In this document: one piece after another, positions 1-5,300 of the stretch
Layout: each line of letters begins with the position of its first letter
Numbering within the stretch: position 1 is the first letter of the stretch
Source: Candidatus Latescibacterota bacterium
GTDB lineage: Bacteria; Latescibacterota; 4484-107
Assembly (NCBI GenBank): GCA_030613045.1
Contig: JAUWMS010000095.1
Location: 1 to 7,854, forward strand
Direction: 5' to 3'
DNA length: 7,854 nucleotides
Program-made: the position numbers and the translations under genes
The notes under the pieces: model-generated
Databases searched by the model: none
Told to the model about the DNA's origin: nothing
What the model saw: only the letters and a program-made list of their open reading frames with translations

Positions 1-2222
1 CCCATCCCATAGATGATGCCAAAATTGATGGTCTTGGCCCGCCCTCTCAACTCCGGCTCCACCGATTCCGGGGGGATGTCGAACACCAACGCCGCGGTCT
101 TGGTGTGAATGTCCTCGTCTTTTTGGAACGCCTCCATCAGCGTCGCATCCTCCGAAAGATGCGCCATAATCCGCAACTCGATCTGGGAGTAATCCGCATC
201 CAAAAGCAGCCAATCCTTATCGCCCGCCACGAACGCCCGGCGGATCTTGCGTCCGATCTCCGTGCGAATGGGGATGTTCTGAAAATTCGGGTCGGACGAG
301 GACAGCCTGCCCGTGGCCGTCACGGTCTGATTGAACGAGGTGTGAATCCGCCCGGTTTCCGGATTCACTAACTTGGGCAGGGCGTCCGCGTACGTGGATT
401 TCAACTTCATCAACTGCCGATAGTCCAACAGCGTCTTCGGCAGTTCGTGCTCCCGCGCCAGGTCTTCCAACACTTCCACGTCCGTGGAATATCCGGTCTT
501 GGTCTTTTTCTTCGGCGGCAACTTGAGCTTGTCAAAGAGGATATGGGCGAGCTGTTTAGTGGAATTGACGTTGAACTCCTCTCCGGCGGCTTCGTAAATC
601 CGCGTCACGAGGACCGTCAACTCCTCCTCCAGTTCGGAGGACATTCGGGTTAGAAAGGGCGCATCCACGACCACACCGTTCATCTCCATCCGGCGGAGCA
701 CCTCCATCAGCGGCATCTCCAACTCGTGAAAAAGCGCCTTCAGAGAGCGCTGCTCCAACTCCGGCTCCAGCTTCTCCTTCAGGCGCAGCACGATCTCCGC
801 GTCCTCCCCGGAATACTCCGTGGCCTGCTCGATGGGGACTTCTGCAAAGCTGATCTGCTTTTTGCCCTTTCCGATCAGGTCGCTGATGGGGATCATTTTG
901 TGGTTCAGATAGGACAGGCTCAGCGCGTCCAGATTATGCCGCCTGCCGGAGGGATCCACCACGTAAGAAGCGATCATCGTGTCGAAGACGAAACCGGCGG
1001 GACGGATCCCGTATCGGCAGAGTATCGTAGTATCGTACTTGATGTTCTGGCCATATTTCTCGATCCGCGCGTCCTCAAGGATCGGCTTGAGCTTTTTTAG
1101 AGTCAGCGACAAAGGCACATTTCGTTCATCTTGCTCATGAAACAGGGAGAACGTTTTGTGTCCCACCGGAATGTAGAACGCCTCGTAGGGTTTCAGCGCG
1201 AGGGAGATGCCCACGATCTCCGCCCGCATCGCATCCACCGAAGTGGTCTCGAGGTCCACGGCGCAGCTTCCGTGCGCCTTGATACGCGCGATCAGATCGT
1301 TTAGAGACGCTTCGTTTACGGTGTGATACGTCGCTTTCCGCTCCGCTTCGGCGGGGGTGATCTCGCTCAAGAGTTGGCCGAATTCCAATTCCTTGAACAG
1401 CGCGATGAGCGCCTCTTGGTCGAATCCTTCAAATCTCAATCCCTCTGGATCCAGCTCCACCGGCACGTCCGTGCGGATGATCACGAGGTCTTTGGAGAGC
1501 CGCGCCTGCTCCGCGTATTGGATCAGATTTTCCCGGACATTCTTTCGGCGCACTTGCCCCGCATGAGCGAGCACGCCCTCTAAGTCGCCGTATTCCTGAA
1601 TCAAGGCAATGGCCGTTTTCTCTCCCACGCCCGGCACGCCCGGCACGTTATCCGAAGTATCCCCCATCAGTCCCATCACGTCCGTGACCCGATCCGGTCC
1701 CACGCCGAACCGCGCCCGCACGCCGTCCGCGTCAATTTCCACCGCCTCCCCGCCCTTCTGGGGATTGACGAGCCGGACCTTCGGAGAGACCAACTGCATA
1801 AAGTCCTTGTCCCCGCTTATAATCGTCGTCTCCATCCCGGCTTCGGAGGCCTTTTTCGCCAGCGTCCCGATCAGGTCGTCGGCCTCGAATCCATCCATCC
1901 CCATCTGCGTGATGTTCATCGCCCGGACCAACTCGTGGATGCGCGGAATGGAGGTCCGCATCTCCTCGGGCATCTTTTGGCGCGTGGCCTTGTACGCCTC
2001 GTATTTTTCGTGGCGAAAGGTGGGCTTCCCCGTATCGAATACGACCGCGATGGTTTCCGGATTTTCCTCCCGAATCAGCTTGAGCAGGGATCGGGCGAAC
2101 CCCAGGGGCGCGCTGGTATTCTCCCCCTTGGAGTTGATCAGCGGATTTCGTATAAACGCAAAATAGGACCGATAGGCCAACGCGGAACCGTCTATGAGGA
2201 AAAGGCGTTTGGTTTGGGACAT
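1..2222 (-). CDS. polA: DNA polymerase I, 3' end cut by window edge
   Basis: DNA polymerase I fills gaps and removes RNA primers in lagging-strand synthesis and excision repair in the cytoplasm. I translated 740 codons from the ATG at 2220-2222. An in-frame TGA lies 10 codons upstream with no other start codon between, so this start is secure. The 5' nuclease domain (about residues 1-285) keeps its acidic metal ligands D11, D63, E113, D115, D116, D138, D140, D188 and D191, and a helix-hairpin-helix GVPGVGEKTA. The 3'-5' exonuclease domain (about 300-490) has ExoI D323/E325 (VDLET), ExoII D397 (GQNIKYD) and ExoIII Y470/D474 (YSGED), so proofreading should be active, unlike in Taq polymerase. 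The polymerase domain shows TATGRLSSSDPNFQNIPIR (635-653), motif A DYSQIELR with D677 and E682, and the O-helix start with R726, K730, F734 and Y738. The window ends there, so motif C and roughly the last 170-190 residues are outside. Length and layout match the E. coli enzyme. Confidence 0.97.
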   Translation of the reverse strand, partial: MSQTKRLFLIDGSALAYRSYFAFIRNPLINSKGENTSAPLGFARSLLKLIREENPETIAVVFDTGKPTFRHEKYEAYKATRQKMPEEMRTSIPRIHELVRAMNITQMGMDGFEADDLIGTLAKKASEAGMETTIISGDKDFMQLVSPKVRLVNPQKGGEAVEIDADGVRARFGVGPDRVTDVMGLMGDTSDNVPGVPGVGEKTAIALIQEYGDLEGVLAHAGQVRRKNVRENLIQYAEQARLSKDLVIIRTDVPVELDPEGLRFEGFDQEALIALFKELEFGQLLSEITPAEAERKATYHTVNEASLNDLIARIKAHGSCAVDLETTSVDAMRAEIVGISLALKPYEAFYIPVGHKTFSLFHEQDERNVPLSLTLKKLKPILEDARIEKYGQNIKYDTTILCRYGIRPAGFVFDTMIASYVVDPSGRRHNLDALSLSYLNHKMIPISDLIGKGKKQISFAEVPIEQATEYSGEDAEIVLRLKEKLEPELEQRSLKALFHELEMPLMEVLRRMEMNGVVVDAPFLTRMSSELEEELTVLVTRIYEAAGEEFNVNSTKQLAHILFDKLKLPPKKKTKTGYSTDVEVLEDLAREHELPKTLLDYRQLMKLKSTYADALPKLVNPETGRIHTSFNQTVTATGRLSSSDPNFQNIPIRTEIGRKIRRAFVAGDKDWLLLDADYSQIELRIMAHLSEDATLMEAFQKDEDIHTKTAALVFDIPPESVEPELRGRAKTINFGIIYGM

Positions 2223-2230
2223 TATGATAG

Positions 2231-2235
2231 TTCCC
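2231..2235 (-). promoter_or_regulatory. Possible weak ribosome binding site of polA
   Basis: On the minus strand GGGAA lies 8 bases before the polA ATG. It is the only purine-rich stretch in the short leader and is a partial match to a Shine-Dalgarno sequence. The start codon is fixed by the upstream in-frame stop in any case, so this site does not decide the start. Confidence 0.4.
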
Positions 2236-2254
2236 GTGTTGGGGGTTAGATTTC

Positions 2255-2292
2255 AAAAAGGTCTCGTTACCACGCGGGCGCGTGGGAACGAG
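2255..2292 (-). terminator. Intrinsic (Rho-independent) terminator after the large surface-protein gene
   Basis: Read on the minus strand, a 13-bp stem with one C-U mismatch (12 pairs, mostly G-C near the loop) closes a GCCC tetraloop at 2263-2292. ACC follows, then five T (2255-2259). It begins 26 bases after the TGA of the upstream gene and ends 32 bases before the polA ATG. The stable stem plus T run fits an intrinsic terminator for the large gene. The T run is short and three bases from the stem, so termination may be partial. On the plus strand no T run follows the stem, so it is not an obvious two-way terminator. Confidence 0.65.
2263..2292. repeat. 13-bp inverted repeat with tetraloop, resembling a dispersed REP-like palindrome
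   Basis: The arms at 2263-2275 and 2280-2292 are reverse complements except at one position, around a 4-base loop. The core CGTTCCCACGC / GCGTGGTAACG closely resembles a CGTTCCCACGC...GCGTGGGAACG palindrome that I recall as a common interspersed repeat in many Gram-negative genomes. This is the only copy in the window, so its dispersed nature is inferred from memory and not shown here. It coincides with the stem of the predicted terminator. Confidence 0.55.
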
Positions 2293-2318
2293 GTGGTCTT
2301 CTCAAGAGATCAGGACGC

Positions 2319-5300
2319 TCATTTCATCAGCACCATCTTCTTCTGTGCCATAAATCCCCCGGCTCTGAGTCTATACAAGTACAAGCCGGTGGCCACACGC
2401 GTCCCGTCGTTATCTTTGGCATCCCACGATACCCTGTGGTAGCCTGCCGGTATATCGTCCGAAACCAGCGTGCGCACCAACTGTCCCGCCGTGTTGTAGA
2501 TATCGAGGGTCACATGGCCCGCTTCGAGCAGATCGAATCGGATGACGGTATGTGCATTGAACGGATTGGGATAGTTCTGGACCAAACGGTACGCGGTCGG
2601 CAAACCCCCATCGGGTGACAGGGCGGCCTCCGCGCTGAACACGACAGGCTGATCCACGGAACCATAAACGGCATCCACGTTGAACATCACGATTTCATCC
2701 ACGTTGAGGACCGCCTTTTTATCCGCGTCGAAGAACCTGAAACGCACCACCTCTCCAGCCGACGCATTGCTGTGGATCATCAGAAAGCTCACGCACCGAT
2801 CCAACTCCGGGATATACATCGGCCGGGCCACGCCGCGGCACTCGCCATCCACAAAGGCCGCCATCCAGTCCTGTTCATCCTTTGATTCCGTGTCATCTAT
2901 TTCGACGACGGCGGTCATCGTCATGTTATACTGATAGGCATTGGGAGCTACGGACCAGTCCGCATCGTCAGACACCCGCTTTGTGCTCCTGACCGGCACA
3001 TCCCCGGCCTGTTTGGATCTTATGACCAACGGTGCGCGCTTGCCCGAAGAGGAGGCCGGATAGGTAAACGCATGGCTTGTCCGTGCGGCATCCTGGACGC
3101 TCAGTTTATACCCCTGACCCGGCTCCATAAACTGGAGGCTGCCGAACCAACCTTTCACACCCCCTTCCCCCTCATCGTAGTAGGCAAAGGCCAACTGGCT
3201 CTTGATCACATCGCCTATCGTTGGCGTAAGCCCCGCCAGCGCAACGTTCGGCTCCAGAATCACCGGGGGCAGGTACCCCACCCAGTTCCAGCCGTCCACA
3301 ACAGGTATCGAGGTGAGCGCCGGATTCACCGGAGCGCCATCGAGAACCAGCGTGCCTGCCTCGCTCAGCCGGATCATATAACTGGAGACGTTATCCAGCT
3401 CGATGAGACTACCTACCCATCCCACACCGGGATCAAACTGGCTGAACGTGTCCGAGGATTTGATCACATCCCCGCCGAAGGGCATGAGATTGGAAAGAAT
3501 GGCCGCGGTGGTCATGTCCTCCGACAACAAATGGGTCGAGAACCCCGTCCAGCCCGCGGAAAGTGCAATGGCCTGCACCGTCGCGGAAGCTCGCTGCGTT
3601 GCGTGTAGCGCGACCGGCTCGGTGGGACTTCCCAGGATTCCGTTGGCCGCAAACGCAAAGACCTCCTCCGTGGCGTTATACATCAAACATTGGGAATGAT
3701 CCCACACCCGGAAGCGCACGGTCTCCCCGCTCTCAAAGTTGCTGTACACGGTGAGGAACACCACATGTTTTCCCAACTCCTCGTCCAACTCAACCGGAGC
3801 GACCCCCCGCACCTGACTGCCCACGAAGGCCGCTACTACATCGGTCGAATCCGTGGAAGGTTCCCCTTCGATGAAAACCTCGGCCGTCAGGATCATGGTG
3901 CGCTGGAAATCACTCGGCTCCACGCGCCAGTCCGGCGGCACACACGTCACGGTGAGGTGAACCTCCAACCGCGCCGCGCCCGCCTCCCCCGCATCGGCTT
4001 GCACCATGCCACTGTAGTCCCCAATCGCCAGATCTTCCTGCACGGTAAAACGAATGGTCTGTGTCCCGCCATCGGGAGACAGCGTCCCGACAGAAACGTC
4101 CGGGATAAGCCATGAGGGCGCAGAGAGCGTGAAGGACGCCTTCTGCGGGCTGCCGTTGACCAACCCGGCGTCGAAACTCTCGTCAGCGCGGAAAGCCACC
4201 TCCTTCGTCACGCTGGTCTGGCTCCACGCAAACCGGGTGCGTCGGACCGTAAACGTCCACTGAGCCGATCCCGCCATCGGGTTGCCCAAAAGATCCCGGA
4301 TGCCTTCGACGTGAGCCGTGACCGGCCGGTTCTCCAGAGAGTCCGCGAGCGCCAGCGGGGTGAGCACGACGGTGCGGCCGTCACAGGCCGTCTTTACCCC
4401 GATCGTCTCCCCGGTGTCCGCAAAGCGCAGGGACACCTTGTCCGCACGGAGGGAGCCGCACCCTATGGGTTCGTTGAAGGAGATCGAGATGTCCTCGCCA
4501 AAGGACAGGATCCCGTCCGAAGGCTGGGGCGTGCCAAAAACTTCAGGCGGCTGCCGGTCTATCCTGCCCGCGGCAATACCGGAAAAACCTTTTCCCGCCT
4601 CGCACTTGGTAAACGCCCGCAACTCATACTCGCCATCCTGCACAGCGGACAGATCCCAGGGAACCGTTACGCTCCGACCTTCTTCCAAAGCATCTTTCAT
4701 AAAGGTCGCACCCGGCACGGGAAACCATACGTCCGTATCCCGGCGTCGGTACTCGGCGCCGATATACTCGATGCTGGCTTCCTCGCTGATCTTCAACCGG
4801 AACGCATCCAGAATCAGTTCCAGCACATTCCCCTCGTCCTGGCCTTGCCGGTTGAATGCCCATCCGGAGAGCGGTCGAAACAGGGTAATGTCGCTGCACG
4901 GGGCCTGAAATTGCACATCGAAAAAGACCGTGTCGGCGATCACGAGCGGCGCCCCATTCCGCCAGTTTGCGTACTCACACGGCGGCACCAACATCACGGC
5001 CAGGTTCTCGTAGTTATACCGGTTCGGGCCCCGGTTGACCGTCAGGGTCACTTCCTGCGTCTGCCCCGGGTCGATGAAAAACGGAAGCCCGTCGGCGATC
5101 CCGTAGTTATTGGCTTTGACGAGCGCGCCGCCCGGGTTGGAGGTCTGGATACCGCGCAGGATATACTCCCGGGCTTCGTCGCTCTGGCTGAGATTGGACA
5201 GCCCCATCGTGAAGGTAGCTGCACCACTGGGGGATACATCCAGCCTCGCAGGGGGGGTAATGGTCAACGCCACCCCATCGCGCGGCTGCGTGCCCGGCTC

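Noticed and set aside
1609..2166. A 185-codon open frame on the plus strand opposite polA, and a 174-codon minus-strand frame at 1732-2256
   Set aside because: Both overlap the 5' nuclease domain of polA, whose frame has all the family's catalytic residues. Their products are low-complexity and resemble nothing known.
2223..2256. TTGAAA and TATCAT as a -35/-10 promoter for polA
   Set aside because: The spacing is 21 bases instead of about 17, and TATCAT lies one base from the ATG, leaving no space for a transcription start before the start codon.
3195..3480. Short nucleotide direct repeat around TTGATCACATC (two copies) as a possible regulatory or mobile repeat
   Set aside because: It encodes the shared GDVIKS motif of the two tandem protein repeats, so the similarity is explained by coding duplication.
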